Positions 16,327 to 24,606 are shown, counted from the first letter of the stretch. The stretch is 64,000 bases of DNA from JACVRW01 sp963814095 (GCA_963814095.1 CAWFBT010000002.1:372001-436000); one strand, 5' to 3'. Numbers and translations are program-made. The notes: a model not told the origin generated them from the sequence alone.

Positions 16327-17847
16327 TTGACCCGGCTCACCCCCTTCCTGCTGATCCTCGCCCTGATGCTCGTGGCGGTGCCCGCCGCCTCGGGCGCGCC
16401 ACCCGTGCCGAAGCTCGACTGGGAGGCCTGCGATCCCGGCTTCGAGTGTGCAACCGCCGAGGTCCCGCGGGACTACTCGCGCCCCCACGGCGAGAAGATC
16501 GATCTGGCGCTGATCCGGCGCCCCGCGTCGGACCGCGAGAACCGCATCGGATCGCTCTTCTTCAACCCGGGCGGGCCGGGCGGCTCGGGTGTCGATCTCG
16601 TCCGGGGGGCGCCGCCGGCGGCGCTCGCGGCCTTCGGGCGGCTGTACGACCTCGTCGGCTTCGATCCGCGCGGCGTCGGGCTCAGCAGGCCGGCCGTCCG
16701 GGGCTGCTCGGTCCGCTTCGCGGGCAACACGTTCATGCGCCAGGAGACGCTCGACATTGGGTTGTTACTCGGCAACGCCCGCGATCAGATCGGTGACTGC
16801 GCGGCCCGCAGCGGCGGCGTGCTGCCCTACCTGACGACCGGCAACGTCGCCCGCGATCTCGACCTGCTGCGGGCCGCGGTCGGGGACGAGAAGCTGAACT
16901 ACGTCGGGATCTCGTACGGCACGGCCATCGGCGCGACCTACACGTCGCTGTTCCCCGGCCGTACAGGCAGGCTCGTGCTCGACTCGCCCGTGGACACCGA
17001 CGTCTGGATAAACCGCCCGGCCGATGCCCTGCGTGAGCAGCTGGCGAGCTTCGAGCGCTCGCTTGCCCGCTTCCTGCAGTGGTGCGGCCGCCATCCCGCG
17101 ATCTGCACGCTTGACCCCGACGACCCCGAGTCCGACCTCGACGCGCTGGTGGCGCGGATGAACGACGCGCCTCTGCCCGTGCCGGAGGGGGAGCCGGTCA
17201 CCGGCGACGAGATACTCGTGACCGCCGAGTCGACCCTCCGCTCCAAGTTCTGGTGGGCGGACTACGCGGCGGCCATCTCGCAGGCGAAGGCGGGCGACGG
17301 AAGCACGATGCGCGCGCTGCTCGAGAGCTTCTCGAGCGGGAACGAGTCCACCGGCGCGTTCTTCGCCTATCTCGCCAACGAGACTCGCCGTCGCGGCGGC
17401 GCGACGCGCTACCTCGAGGAGATGGAGCACAACGAGGGCATGAGCGAGCACTTCTGGTGGGCACGCGGCTACGAGTGGATCGGGTTCAGCCGCTGGCCCT
17501 TCGAGCCGAGGGGCGTCTACCGCGGGCCGTTCCGGCACGCTGCCGGCGCTCCCACACCGCTCGTGATCGCGGGCACCTATGACCCCGCCACTCCCTACCG
17601 GTGGGCGAAGCGCTACGTGGCGGACCTCGGAAACGCGCGGCTCCTCACCTACCGCGCGGACGGCCACGGCGCGATCACGGAGCTGAACCCGTGCGTGACC
17701 GTGGCGATCCTTACGTACGTCGATGAAGGCGCCCTGCCGCCAGCGGGCGCCACCTGCACGCAGCAGGTGCCGGAGCCGGCGGCGGCCGCAATCGCGGGGC
17801 GCTCCTCGCGCCTCGCGGCATGGAAGCGAATCACCGCGAGCGGCTGA
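16327..17847 (+). CDS. Secreted alpha/beta hydrolase, tripeptidyl-aminopeptidase-like
   Basis: A 506-residue exported hydrolase. The TTG start at 16327 follows a GGAGG at 16315-16319. The signal peptide ends near PAASGAP. The oxyanion region is FFNPGGPGGSGVD, the nucleophile elbow is YVGISYGTAIG (Gly-x-Ser-x-Gly), and the C-terminal DGHGAI supplies the His, with PATPYRWA in the TAP-like C-terminal domain. Architecture and length match Streptomyces SlpD/SlpE/Tap peptidases that remove short peptides outside the cell. A strong hairpin follows the stop (17865-17891). Peptidase activity is inferred from family. Confidence 0.85.
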   Translation: MTRLTPFLLILALMLVAVPAASGAPPVPKLDWEACDPGFECATAEVPRDYSRPHGEKIDLALIRRPASDRENRIGSLFFNPGGPGGSGVDLVRGAPPAALAAFGRLYDLVGFDPRGVGLSRPAVRGCSVRFAGNTFMRQETLDIGLLLGNARDQIGDCAARSGGVLPYLTTGNVARDLDLLRAAVGDEKLNYVGISYGTAIGATYTSLFPGRTGRLVLDSPVDTDVWINRPADALREQLASFERSLARFLQWCGRHPAICTLDPDDPESDLDALVARMNDAPLPVPEGEPVTGDEILVTAESTLRSKFWWADYAAAISQAKAGDGSTMRALLESFSSGNESTGAFFAYLANETRRRGGATRYLEEMEHNEGMSEHFWWARGYEWIGFSRWPFEPRGVYRGPFRHAAGAPTPLVIAGTYDPATPYRWAKRYVADLGNARLLTYRADGHGAITELNPCVTVAILTYVDEGALPPAGATCTQQVPEPAAAAIAGRSSRLAAWKRITASG

Positions 17848-17864
17848 ACCGGCTCACGCGACGA

Positions 17865-17891
17865 GCGCGGTGAGGCAATCCCTCACCGCGC
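17865..17891 (+). terminator. Hairpin terminator after the secreted hydrolase gene
   Basis: GCGCGGTGAGG (17865-17875) pairs perfectly with CCTCACCGCGC (17881-17891) around a five-base loop. It begins 17 bases after the hydrolase stop. There is no T tract, which is usual for intrinsic terminators in GC-rich actinobacteria. Confidence 0.6.
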
Positions 17892-17904
17892 CGCCGCCGC
17901 CGTC

Positions 17905-17922
17905 GTGTGAGGAGTGTCACAC
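17905..17922. promoter_or_regulatory. Crp-family-like operator upstream of the MFS exporter
   Basis: GTGTGAGGAGTGTCACAC is a palindrome with six-base arms and a six-base spacer. Its core TGTGA-N6-TCACA (17906-17921) is a perfect match to the binding consensus of Crp and the actinobacterial orthologue GlxR. It lies about 70 bases upstream of the exporter start, a position suitable for promoter control. No Crp gene is in view. Confidence 0.5.
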
Positions 17923-17991
17923 GCGCGATGACTTCCACCGGGAAGGTCAGTCATAGGTGGCGTGACCCGATTTCCAGGAGTGGGAGTGAAC

Positions 17992-19458
17992 GTGACAACC
18001 GATACGACCAACCGTTGGCTGGCGCTGTACGTGCTGTGCGGCGGCATGCTGATGATCGTCCTCGACGCCACGATCGTGAACGTGGCGCTGCCGTCGATCC
18101 AGGATGATCTGGACTTCTCCCAGAGCAACCTGGCGTGGGTTGTGAACGCCTACCTGATCGCGTTCGGCGGCCTGCTGCTGCTGGCGGGGCGGATCGGCGA
18201 CCTGATCGGCCAGCGAAAGGTGTTCCTGAGCGGTCTCGTCGTGTTCACGTCCGCCTCGCTGCTCTGCGCGGTTGCTCAGAGCCAGGGGATGCTGATCGGC
18301 GCGCGCTTCGTGCAGGGCGCCGGCGGCGCCGTCGCCTCGGCGGTGATCCTCGGGATGATCGTGACGATGTTCCCGGAGCCCCGGGAGCAGGCCAAGGCAA
18401 TCGGGATCTACAGCTTCGTCGCCTCGGCCGGCGCCTCGATCGGGCTGCTGCTGGGTGGCGTCCTCACCGAGGCCATCAACTGGCACTGGATCTTCTTCGT
18501 GAACCTGCCGGTCGGCGTCGCTGTCGGGCTGTTCGCCCTGCGGCTCGTCGAGGATCGCGACGGCATCGGCCTCGACAAGGGCGCAGACATCCCCGGTGCG
18601 GCGCTCCTGACGGGCGGCCTGATGCTGGGCGTCTACACCCTGCTCGAGACCAGCGAGCAGGGCTGGGGCTCGACCCAGACGCTTGGGCTCGGCGCCGTCG
18701 CACTCGCGCTGCTGGCGGCCTTCGTCGCGCGTCAGGCGCGCATCGCCAACCCACTGATGCCGCTGCGCCTGTTCCGCTCCCGGAACGTGACCGGCGCCAA
18801 CCTCGTGATGGCGCTGCTCGTCGTCGGCTTCTTCGGCATGTTCTTCCTGGGGGCGCTCTACATGCAGGGCATCCTCGGCTATAACGCGCTCGAGGTCGGC
18901 CTGGCGTTCCTGCCCTCGGCAGTCGTGATGGGCGGCCTGTCGCTCGGCCTCGCGGAGAGGCTGATGATGGGCATCGGCCCGCGTTCGGCGCTGCTCGCCG
19001 GCCTCGCGTTGATCGCGGCCGGGCTGCTGCTGTTCGCGCGCACCCCCGTCGACGGCAGCTACTTCGTGGACATCTTCCCGGCGATGCTGCTGCTCGGCGG
19101 CGGCGCCGGCCTGTCCTTCCCCGCGCTGATGACGCTCGCGATGTCGGGGGCGACCCCGCAGGATTCGGGGCTCGCCTCGGGCTTCATCAACACGACGGTG
19201 CAGGTCGGTGGAGCGGTCGGCCTGGCGGTGCTCGCGACGCTCTCGAGCACGCGCACCGAGAATCTCGTCGCGGACGGCGAGCCGGCCGCGAACGCGCTGA
19301 ACTCGGGCTATCACCTCGCCTACCTGATCGGCGCCGCGCTGACGCTGGTCGCGATCGTGGTCGCGTTCGTGGTCGTGCGCTCGCAGGGAGCGGCGCAGGC
19401 GCACGAGGCTGAGGCCGAGCAGAGCGACGGCGAGCCCGCCCTCTCCGAGGCCGCCTAG
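17992..19458 (+). CDS. MFS transporter, DHA2 family (EmrB/QacA-type, 14 TM)
   Basis: A 488-residue drug:H+ antiporter-2 family exporter. Motif A is GRIGDLIGQRK between helices 2 and 3; motif D-like LDATIVNVALPSIQ lies in helix 1; motif C is the glycine-rich VASAGASIGLLLGG. About 14 hydrophobic helices are visible, with a Gly/Ala-rich C-terminal tail rich in Glu. GTG at 17992 is chosen from the AGGAG/GGGAG just upstream; an in-frame start ten codons earlier is possible. Preceded by a Crp-like palindrome. Expected to export cationic or amphiphilic drugs. Confidence 0.88.
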   Translation: MTTDTTNRWLALYVLCGGMLMIVLDATIVNVALPSIQDDLDFSQSNLAWVVNAYLIAFGGLLLLAGRIGDLIGQRKVFLSGLVVFTSASLLCAVAQSQGMLIGARFVQGAGGAVASAVILGMIVTMFPEPREQAKAIGIYSFVASAGASIGLLLGGVLTEAINWHWIFFVNLPVGVAVGLFALRLVEDRDGIGLDKGADIPGAALLTGGLMLGVYTLLETSEQGWGSTQTLGLGAVALALLAAFVARQARIANPLMPLRLFRSRNVTGANLVMALLVVGFFGMFFLGALYMQGILGYNALEVGLAFLPSAVVMGGLSLGLAERLMMGIGPRSALLAGLALIAAGLLLFARTPVDGSYFVDIFPAMLLLGGGAGLSFPALMTLAMSGATPQDSGLASGFINTTVQVGGAVGLAVLATLSSTRTENLVADGEPAANALNSGYHLAYLIGAALTLVAIVVAFVVVRSQGAAQAHEAEAEQSDGEPALSEAA

Positions 19459-19485
19459 CCGAAGCCGTTTGACAGACTCGCGCCC

Positions 19486-20271
19486 ATGAGCACTCGCGTC
19501 GGCGAGCGGCGCGCGCGCCACGGCATCTTCATCGCCCCGTTCGAGGAGTTGTCGGAGCCGCGCGCCGCGGCCGACCTCGCCGCGCGCACCGAGGAGCGCG
19601 GCTGGGACGGCTTCTTCGTCTGGGACCACGTGGCCTACGCGCCGCCGGTGCAGGCGCTCGCCGATCCCTGGATCACGCTCGCGGCCGTCGCGCTGGCGAC
19701 CGAGCGCGTGACGATCGGGCCGCTCGTCACCCCGCTGCCGCGACGACGCACTCACCAGCTCGCGCGCGAGACGACCACGATCGACCGGCTCTCGGGCGGC
19801 CGGCTCGTACTGGGCGTCGGCATCGGCAGCGGGCGCACCGGTGAGTTCGACCCGGAGCGCTTCGGCGAGGAGGGCGACGCCCGCGAGCGCGCGCGGATGC
19901 TCGACGAGGGGCTCGAGCGGCTGAGCGCCTACTGGGCCGGCGAGTTCGAGCCGCGGCCCGTGCAGGAGCCGCGCGTCCCGGTCTGGGTGGCCGTCGGCTG
20001 GCCGAACCGGCGGCCGCTGCGCCGCGCGGCGCGCTGGGACGGCGTCTTCCCGATCGACATGCCGGGCCCCGAGGCGCTGGCGGAGGTCGTGGCCGAGGTC
20101 CGCGAGCTGCGCGAGCCGGGCGCGGGCGACTTCGAGGTCGTCGTCACGAACCCGGCCGGCACCGACCCCGAGCCATGGATCGAGGCCGGCGCGACCTGGT
20201 GCCTCACGGGCTTCGGCTCGCAGCCGACGAAGCGCGAGGTCCTGGAGGCGATCGACGCGCGGGACCCGTAG
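19486..20271 (+). CDS. LLM-class flavin-dependent oxidoreductase
   Basis: A 261-residue luciferase-like monooxygenase (TIM barrel). GWDGFFVWDHV is the early barrel strand, RVTIGPLVTPLPRRRTHQLARETTTIDRLSGGRLVLGVG-type motifs (read here in parts: LSGGRLVLGVGIGSG) are diagnostic, and PRVPVWVAVGWPNRRPLRRAARWDG is represented by its VPVWVAVGWP core. Cofactor is probably F420 or FMN. The stop shares a base with the next gene's GTG, so it leads a compact unit containing the HipA-like kinase, DUF3037 and DNA repair genes. Substrate unknown. Confidence 0.83.
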   Translation: MSTRVGERRARHGIFIAPFEELSEPRAAADLAARTEERGWDGFFVWDHVAYAPPVQALADPWITLAAVALATERVTIGPLVTPLPRRRTHQLARETTTIDRLSGGRLVLGVGIGSGRTGEFDPERFGEEGDARERARMLDEGLERLSAYWAGEFEPRPVQEPRVPVWVAVGWPNRRPLRRAARWDGVFPIDMPGPEALAEVVAEVRELREPGAGDFEVVVTNPAGTDPEPWIEAGATWCLTGFGSQPTKREVLEAIDARDP

Positions 20272-21029
20272 TGGCGCTGCGCCGCGCGGTCGCCACGCGC
20301 TACGTGGAGGCGCTACGCGAGGGCGGCTCGCTGCCTGGCCTGATGGAGGCGGACGACGATGGCCTGTACGTGACCAAGTTCCGCGGCGCGGGCCAGGGCG
20401 AGGCCGCGCTCGTCGCTGAGGTGCTGGCGGGCGAGCTGGCGCGCGCCGTGGGGCTGCCGGTTCCCGAGCTCGTGATCATGGACGTCGCGGCCGAGGTGGG
20501 CCACGCGGAGCCGGACCCCGAGATCCAGGAGCTGCTCGAGGCGAGCCCGGGGGCCAACCTCGGCATGGACTTCCTGCCCGGCGCGCTGGCGTTCGCGCTG
20601 CCGGCCGAGCCGTCGTTCGATCCCGCCTTCGCCGCGGATGTGGTGTGGTTCGACGCGCTCGTGACCAACATCGACAGGACGCACCGCAACCCGAACCTGC
20701 TCGTGTGGCACGGGCGCACCTGGCTGATCGACCACGGTGCGGCCTTCTTCCGCCAGCACGGCGACCGGCCGCTCGCCGAGACAGCCGGCGACCCGGTGCC
20801 GATGATGGCCGACCACGCGCTGCTGCCGGTCGCGGGCCCGCTGGCCGAGGCGGACGAGCGGCTCGCCGCGCGCTCCATGGCGGCGGTGGACGGCTCCGCC
20901 GCGCTCGTTCCGGACGACTGGCTCGGCTCGGAGCCGGAGGCGACGCGCGCCGGGCTGCGCGCCTTCCTCGAGCGCAGGCTCGCCGCGCCGCGCAGGTTCG
21001 TGGAGGAGGCAGAGCGTGCCCGCCGCTGA
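20271..21029 (+). CDS. HipA-like kinase (HipA_2 family)
   Basis: A 252-residue protein with the catalytic signature of HipA-type kinases: DALVTNIDRTHRNPNLLVW carries the catalytic Asp and metal-ligand Asn, and WLIDHGAAF is the DFG-like metal-binding segment. YVTKFRGAGQGEAALVAEVL near the N-terminus is the ATP-binding beta-sheet with the Lys. It lacks the N-terminal subdomain of full HipA toxins and no HipB antitoxin is adjacent. GTG at 20271 overlaps the preceding TAG by one base. The next gene (DUF3037, 14-base overlap) is its customary partner. Target of phosphorylation unknown. Confidence 0.83.
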   Translation: MALRRAVATRYVEALREGGSLPGLMEADDDGLYVTKFRGAGQGEAALVAEVLAGELARAVGLPVPELVIMDVAAEVGHAEPDPEIQELLEASPGANLGMDFLPGALAFALPAEPSFDPAFAADVVWFDALVTNIDRTHRNPNLLVWHGRTWLIDHGAAFFRQHGDRPLAETAGDPVPMMADHALLPVAGPLAEADERLAARSMAAVDGSAALVPDDWLGSEPEATRAGLRAFLERRLAAPRRFVEEAERARR

Positions 21030-21456
21030 CCTCGGCCAGCGCCCCTTCTCGTATGCGCTGCTGCGGATCGTCCCGCACGTCGAGCGCGGCGAGCGCCTGA
21101 ACGCGGGCGTCGTCCTCTTCTGCCGCGAGTACGACTTCCTGGCGCTGCGCACCGAGCTCGACGAGCCACGTCTGAATGCGCTCGCGCCCGGCATCGACCC
21201 GGCTCCGCTGCGTACGCACCTCGACGCGCTGAGTCGCGTGGCGGCCGGCGACCCGGGCGCCGGAGCGCTGGCGGCGCTCGAGCCGTCGGAGCGCTTCGGC
21301 TGGCTCGTTGCGCCGTCCTCGACGATGATCCAGCCCTCGACGGTGCACACCGGCCTGACGTCCGACCCACACGCCACGCTCGAGCACCTGTTCCAGACGC
21401 TTGTCGTGACTTCGTCATCTCACAGCCGGGGCGAGCGCGGCGTTTCTCAGGCATGA
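21016..21456 (+). CDS. DUF3037 protein, partner of HipA-like kinase
   Basis: A 146-residue DUF3037 protein. Typical features are PFSYALLRIVPHVERGERLNAGVVLFCREYDFL (seen here as the YALLRIVPHVERGE and NAGVVLFC cores) and the later GWLVAPSSTMIQPS, THTGLT-like segment before the C-terminus. GTG at 21016 lies 14 bases inside the end of the HipA-like gene, and the stop overlaps the Ada/Ogt start (ATGA). The pairing with HipA_2 kinases is recurrent in bacteria but biochemically undefined; it could be an adaptor or regulator of the kinase. Confidence 0.8.
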   Translation: MPAADLGQRPFSYALLRIVPHVERGERLNAGVVLFCREYDFLALRTELDEPRLNALAPGIDPAPLRTHLDALSRVAAGDPGAGALAALEPSERFGWLVAPSSTMIQPSTVHTGLTSDPHATLEHLFQTLVVTSSSHSRGERGVSQA

Positions 21457-22169
21457 CCTTCAAGCTCATCGACTCCGAGGGCCAGTCCTACGAGAGCGAG
21501 GCGCCCGGCACGCTCGGCGGCCACCGCGGCAACCGCATCTACGGCAGCCTCGACTGCGAGGGCGCCGAGCGCTGGATCGCGAAGGGCCACTACGTGTCCC
21601 AGCGCGTCTTCTTCGCGGATGAGGAGACCGCAATCGCGGCCGGGTACCGGCCCTGCGCCAACTGCATGCCCGAGTCCTACGCGCGCTGGACGCAGCGCGC
21701 CACGCTGTTCAGCGAGTACGACTCGCCGGTCGGGCCGCTGCTCCTGAGCGGCGACGCCGGCGCGCTCACCGGGCTCGGCTTCAAGCGCAGCCGCCTGCCG
21801 GCGGGCTGGCTGCGGGACGACGCGCGCTTCGAGGCCGAGCGGGTCCAGCTCGACGAGTACTTCGCGGGTGAGCGGACCGAGTTCGACTTCCCGATGCGAC
21901 TCGAGGGCGCCCAGTTCGATCGGCTCGTCTGGAAGCAGCTCGAGGGGATCCCGTACGGGACGACCACGACCTACGGCGAGATCGCCGAGCGGATCGGCAA
22001 GCCCGGCCGTGCGCGGGCGGTCGGCGCCGCGAACGGGCGCAACCCGATCGCGATCGTGGTGCCATGCCACCGCGTGATCGGCGCCGGCGGCAAGCTCACC
22101 GGCTACGGCGGCGGGCTCGAGCGCAAGCGCGAGCTGCTCGTTCTCGAGGGCGCTCTGCTGGCCGTGTAG
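21453..22169 (+). CDS. Ada-like metal-binding domain fused to O6-alkylguanine-DNA alkyltransferase
   Basis: A 238-residue fusion. Residues ~20-78 resemble the Ada zinc domain in a variant form: LDC at 35, then RVFFADEETAIAAGYRPCANC with Cys68 and Cys71. The AraC helix-turn-helix of true Ada is missing. Residues ~85-238 are the Ogt/MGMT domain: DRLVWKQLEGIPYGTTTTYGEIA is seen as its VWKQLEGIPYGTTTTY core, and the acceptor cysteine (~205) is in IVVPCHRVIG. It repairs O6-alkylguanine by suicidal alkyl transfer. Coupled to DUF3037 by ATGA, and followed nine bases later by an AlkZ-like gene. Confidence 0.88.
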   Translation: MTFKLIDSEGQSYESEAPGTLGGHRGNRIYGSLDCEGAERWIAKGHYVSQRVFFADEETAIAAGYRPCANCMPESYARWTQRATLFSEYDSPVGPLLLSGDAGALTGLGFKRSRLPAGWLRDDARFEAERVQLDEYFAGERTEFDFPMRLEGAQFDRLVWKQLEGIPYGTTTTYGEIAERIGKPGRARAVGAANGRNPIAIVVPCHRVIGAGGKLTGYGGGLERKRELLVLEGALLAV

Positions 22170-22178
22170 CTTGGCGGC

Positions 22179-23225
22179 GTGCCCGCCGCCGAGCGCGTCC
22201 TCACGGCCCGTGAGCTGAACCGGGCGCTGCTCGCAAGGCAGCTACTGCTCGAGCGCACGCGCGCTCCGATCCCGCGGGCGCTCGAGCGCATGGCCGGGCT
22301 GCAGGCGCAGTACGCGCCGTCCATGTACATCGGCCTGTGGTCGCGGCTCGAAGGGTTCGAGCGCGACGGCCTCACCCGAGCGCTCGAGCGGCGCAGCGTC
22401 GTGCAGGCGACGCTGATGCGAGCCACGATCCATCTCGTCTCGCGCGCCGACTACTGGCCGCTCGAGATCGGCGTCAAGCGCTCCCGGGCCGAATGGGCCA
22501 TGCGGGTCGCGACGTACCGGATGCCGCGACGGCAGCTCACGGCCGCCGCCCGCAAGCTGCGGCGCGCACTCGACGGCGGCTCGCTTCACCGCAAGGAGCT
22601 CGAGGAGCTGCTCGGCAAGGACGGCGCGCGCGCCGTCGGCACGGAGCTCGACCTCGTGCGCGTGCCGCCCGCCGGGACGTGGGAGCGTCGCCGCGCCGAC
22701 CTCTACGCGGCGGCCGAGGACTGGCTCGGCCCGCCGCCCGCGGGGCTCACCGAGGAGCAGGGGATCGAGCTGCTCGTGCGCCGGCGACTCGGCGGGTTCG
22801 GCCCGGCGACGCGCAACGAGGTCGCCGACTGGGCCGGACTGCCGGTCGCCCTGGTCGCGCCGCACCTGGAGCGAGTCGCGACGCGCCACTTCAGGAGCGA
22901 GGACGGCGCGCAGCTCGTCGACCTGCCGCGGGCGCCGCTCCCCGACCCGGACACGCCCGCCCCAGCGCGCTTCCTGCCGACCTGGGACGCCTCGCTACTC
23001 GTCCATGCGCGCCGCAGCGGAATCCTGCCCGAGGAGCACCGGCCTCGGATCTTCAACACGAAGATGCCCCAGTCGATCGGCACCTTCCTCGTGGACGGAG
23101 CGGTTGCCGGCACGTGGAAGCTCGACGGCGATCGCGTCAGGACGGAGCCGTTCGCCAAGCTGGACGCCGGGGCGCGGCGCGAGCTCGAGGAAGAGGCCGA
23201 GCGGCTGTCCGATTTCCACGGCTGA
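22179..23225 (+). CDS. Winged-helix DNA-binding protein, AlkZ/YcaQ-like (HTH_42)
   Basis: A 348-residue protein of the HTH_42 superfamily, which includes Streptomyces AlkZ and E. coli YcaQ, glycosylases that unhook interstrand crosslinks. Visible family features: ERMAGLQAQYAPSMYIGLWSR near residue 45 (seen as AGLQAQYAPSMYIGLW), RATIHLVSRADYWPL, the winged-helix RRRLGGFGPATRNEVADWAGL, and FLPTWDASLL with the downstream NTKMPQSIGTFLVDG. The catalytic QxQ/QxD-like motif of AlkZ is represented here by LQAQY. It ends in a small alkylation-repair unit and is followed immediately by a long hairpin. Confidence 0.82.
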   Translation: MPAAERVLTARELNRALLARQLLLERTRAPIPRALERMAGLQAQYAPSMYIGLWSRLEGFERDGLTRALERRSVVQATLMRATIHLVSRADYWPLEIGVKRSRAEWAMRVATYRMPRRQLTAAARKLRRALDGGSLHRKELEELLGKDGARAVGTELDLVRVPPAGTWERRRADLYAAAEDWLGPPPAGLTEEQGIELLVRRRLGGFGPATRNEVADWAGLPVALVAPHLERVATRHFRSEDGAQLVDLPRAPLPDPDTPAPARFLPTWDASLLVHARRSGILPEEHRPRIFNTKMPQSIGTFLVDGAVAGTWKLDGDRVRTEPFAKLDAGARRELEEEAERLSDFHG

Positions 23226-23279
23226 GGGGTCAGGTCTTGCAATCGAGCACTTCGTGCGCGATTGCAAGACCTGACCCCT
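23225..23279. repeat. 55-base near-perfect hairpin, REP-like element or bidirectional terminator
   Basis: A 21-base arm at 23225-23245, beginning at the last base of the AlkZ-like stop codon, is exactly complementary to 23259-23279. The 13-base loop holds a smaller palindrome (GCAC-TTC-GTGC). The right arm contains GCAAGACCTGACCCC, a motif I remember from dispersed hairpins linked to REP-associated Y1 transposases in diverse genomes. The genes on both sides are co-directional, so it is not simply a convergent terminator. No transposase is nearby. Confidence 0.7.
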
Positions 23280-23292
23280 TTAGGCTGCGCCG

Positions 23293-24606
23293 ATGAGATA
23301 CGACGTCGTGGTCCTCGGCGCCGGGCTCGCGGGTCTCAGCGCGGCTCGTGATCTCGCTGCGGGCGGCGCCGACGTGGTGGTGCTGGAGGCGCGCAATCGA
23401 CCGGGTGGGCGCGTCGAGCAGACGTCGCTCGCCGACGGTCGCCTCGTCCAGCTCGGCGGAGAGGTCGTCGGCCCGCATCAGACCGCCTACTACGGGCTCG
23501 TCGACGAGCTCGGGCTGACGCTCGTGCCCGCCTTCCCCGATCTGCCCGGCGAGGCGACCTGGGTGCTCGCCGACGGCACCACGGTCGGCGACGAGCACCC
23601 GTGGATGAGCGAGGCCGAGCGCGGGGAGTACGCGCGCCTCGACCGCGAGTTCGGCGAGCTGGCCGCGAGCGTCGATCCCGACGACCCCTGGTCGCATCCC
23701 GACGCCGAGCGGCTCGACCGGCTCTCGGTCGGCGACTGGCTGCGCGAGCGCGGCGCTCCGCCGAACGTCGTTCGCTCCCGCGACCTGTCCATGCTGGCGC
23801 TGTCGGCGGAGTCGGTCGAGCGCACCTCGCTGCTGTCCGACCTGCGCAAGGAGGCCGCCGCCGGCGCTCCCGGCTTCTACTCCTACGACGTCTGGGAGTG
23901 CGAGCGCGTGGCCGAGGGCTCGGCGACGGTGGCGCTGCGCATGGCCGAGGAGCTCGGGCATCGCGTCCGCTTCGCCACGCCGGTCACGCACGTGAAGGTC
24001 GCGAGCTCGGGCTGCGCCGTGACCACATGGACGGGCGAGAACTTCGAGTCGGAGGCGGTGGTGAGCGCGATCCCGGTCGGGCCGCTGCGCCGCGTCGCAA
24101 TCGAGGGCGTGTCGGACGAGCGCCGCGCCTCGCTCGACCGCCAGCGTCACGCGCTCGCGGCCAAGGTCGTGTTCGCATACGAGACCTCGTTCTGGGAGGA
24201 GCGGGGCCAGAACGGCGACGCCTACTGGGAGACAGGCGTGCTCGGCGGCACCTGGGTGCAGCGCGAGGGGATCATGTCCGCTCTCGTGCCGCCCGAGCGG
24301 CTCGCGGCCTTCCTCGCCACCTCGCCCGCACGGATCGAGGGCGAGATGGTCGAGGAGATGGTGCAGGCGTTCGGCGAGCGCTCACGCGACCTGCTCGGCA
24401 TCTGGTTCCGGCGCTGGGGGGTCGACCCCTGGACCGAGGGCTACATCACCTCCTGGCGGCCGGGCGACGTGATGGCGGTCGGGCCGCTCCACGGCAAGCA
24501 CGAGCCGCCCTTCTACGTGTGCGGCTCGGACCAGTGGGTCTGCGGCTACATGGAGGGCGCGGTGCGCACGGGGCGCGGCGCCGCGCGAGCGGCGCTCGGC
24601 GGCTAG
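23293..24606 (+). CDS. Flavin monoamine oxidase family protein
   Basis: A 437-residue FAD-dependent amine oxidase. The dinucleotide motif is VVVLGAGLAGLSAARDL (residues 4-20), followed by VLEARNRPGGRV, the second FAD motif of the MAO family. The C-terminal FAD-contacting segment is YVCGSDQWVCGYMEGAVRTG (~410-428). The aromatic cage region carries WFRRWGVDPWTEGYITSW (as its WGVDPWTEGYITS core). There is no signal peptide, so it is cytosolic. It oxidises a primary or secondary amine; the substrate is not predictable. Its stop overlaps that of the convergent M28 peptidase. Confidence 0.87.
   Translation: MRYDVVVLGAGLAGLSAARDLAAGGADVVVLEARNRPGGRVEQTSLADGRLVQLGGEVVGPHQTAYYGLVDELGLTLVPAFPDLPGEATWVLADGTTVGDEHPWMSEAERGEYARLDREFGELAASVDPDDPWSHPDAERLDRLSVGDWLRERGAPPNVVRSRDLSMLALSAESVERTSLLSDLRKEAAAGAPGFYSYDVWECERVAEGSATVALRMAEELGHRVRFATPVTHVKVASSGCAVTTWTGENFESEAVVSAIPVGPLRRVAIEGVSDERRASLDRQRHALAAKVVFAYETSFWEERGQNGDAYWETGVLGGTWVQREGIMSALVPPERLAAFLATSPARIEGEMVEEMVQAFGERSRDLLGIWFRRWGVDPWTEGYITSWRPGDVMAVGPLHGKHEPPFYVCGSDQWVCGYMEGAVRTGRGAARAALGG

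Noticed and set aside
14839..16488. 549-codon minus-strand frame across DrrA/DrrB
   Set aside because: Both DrrA and DrrB carry full family motifs and overlapping ATGA coupling; the antisense frame has none.
17947..19755. 602-codon minus-strand frame rich in Arg, Gln, His and Glu
   Set aside because: Antisense to the complete MFS exporter with motif A and 14 helices; composition is typical of a mirror frame.
20271..21456. Classical HipBA toxin-antitoxin system
   Set aside because: The kinase lacks the N-terminal HipA subdomain and there is no HipB-like HTH protein; the partner is DUF3037.
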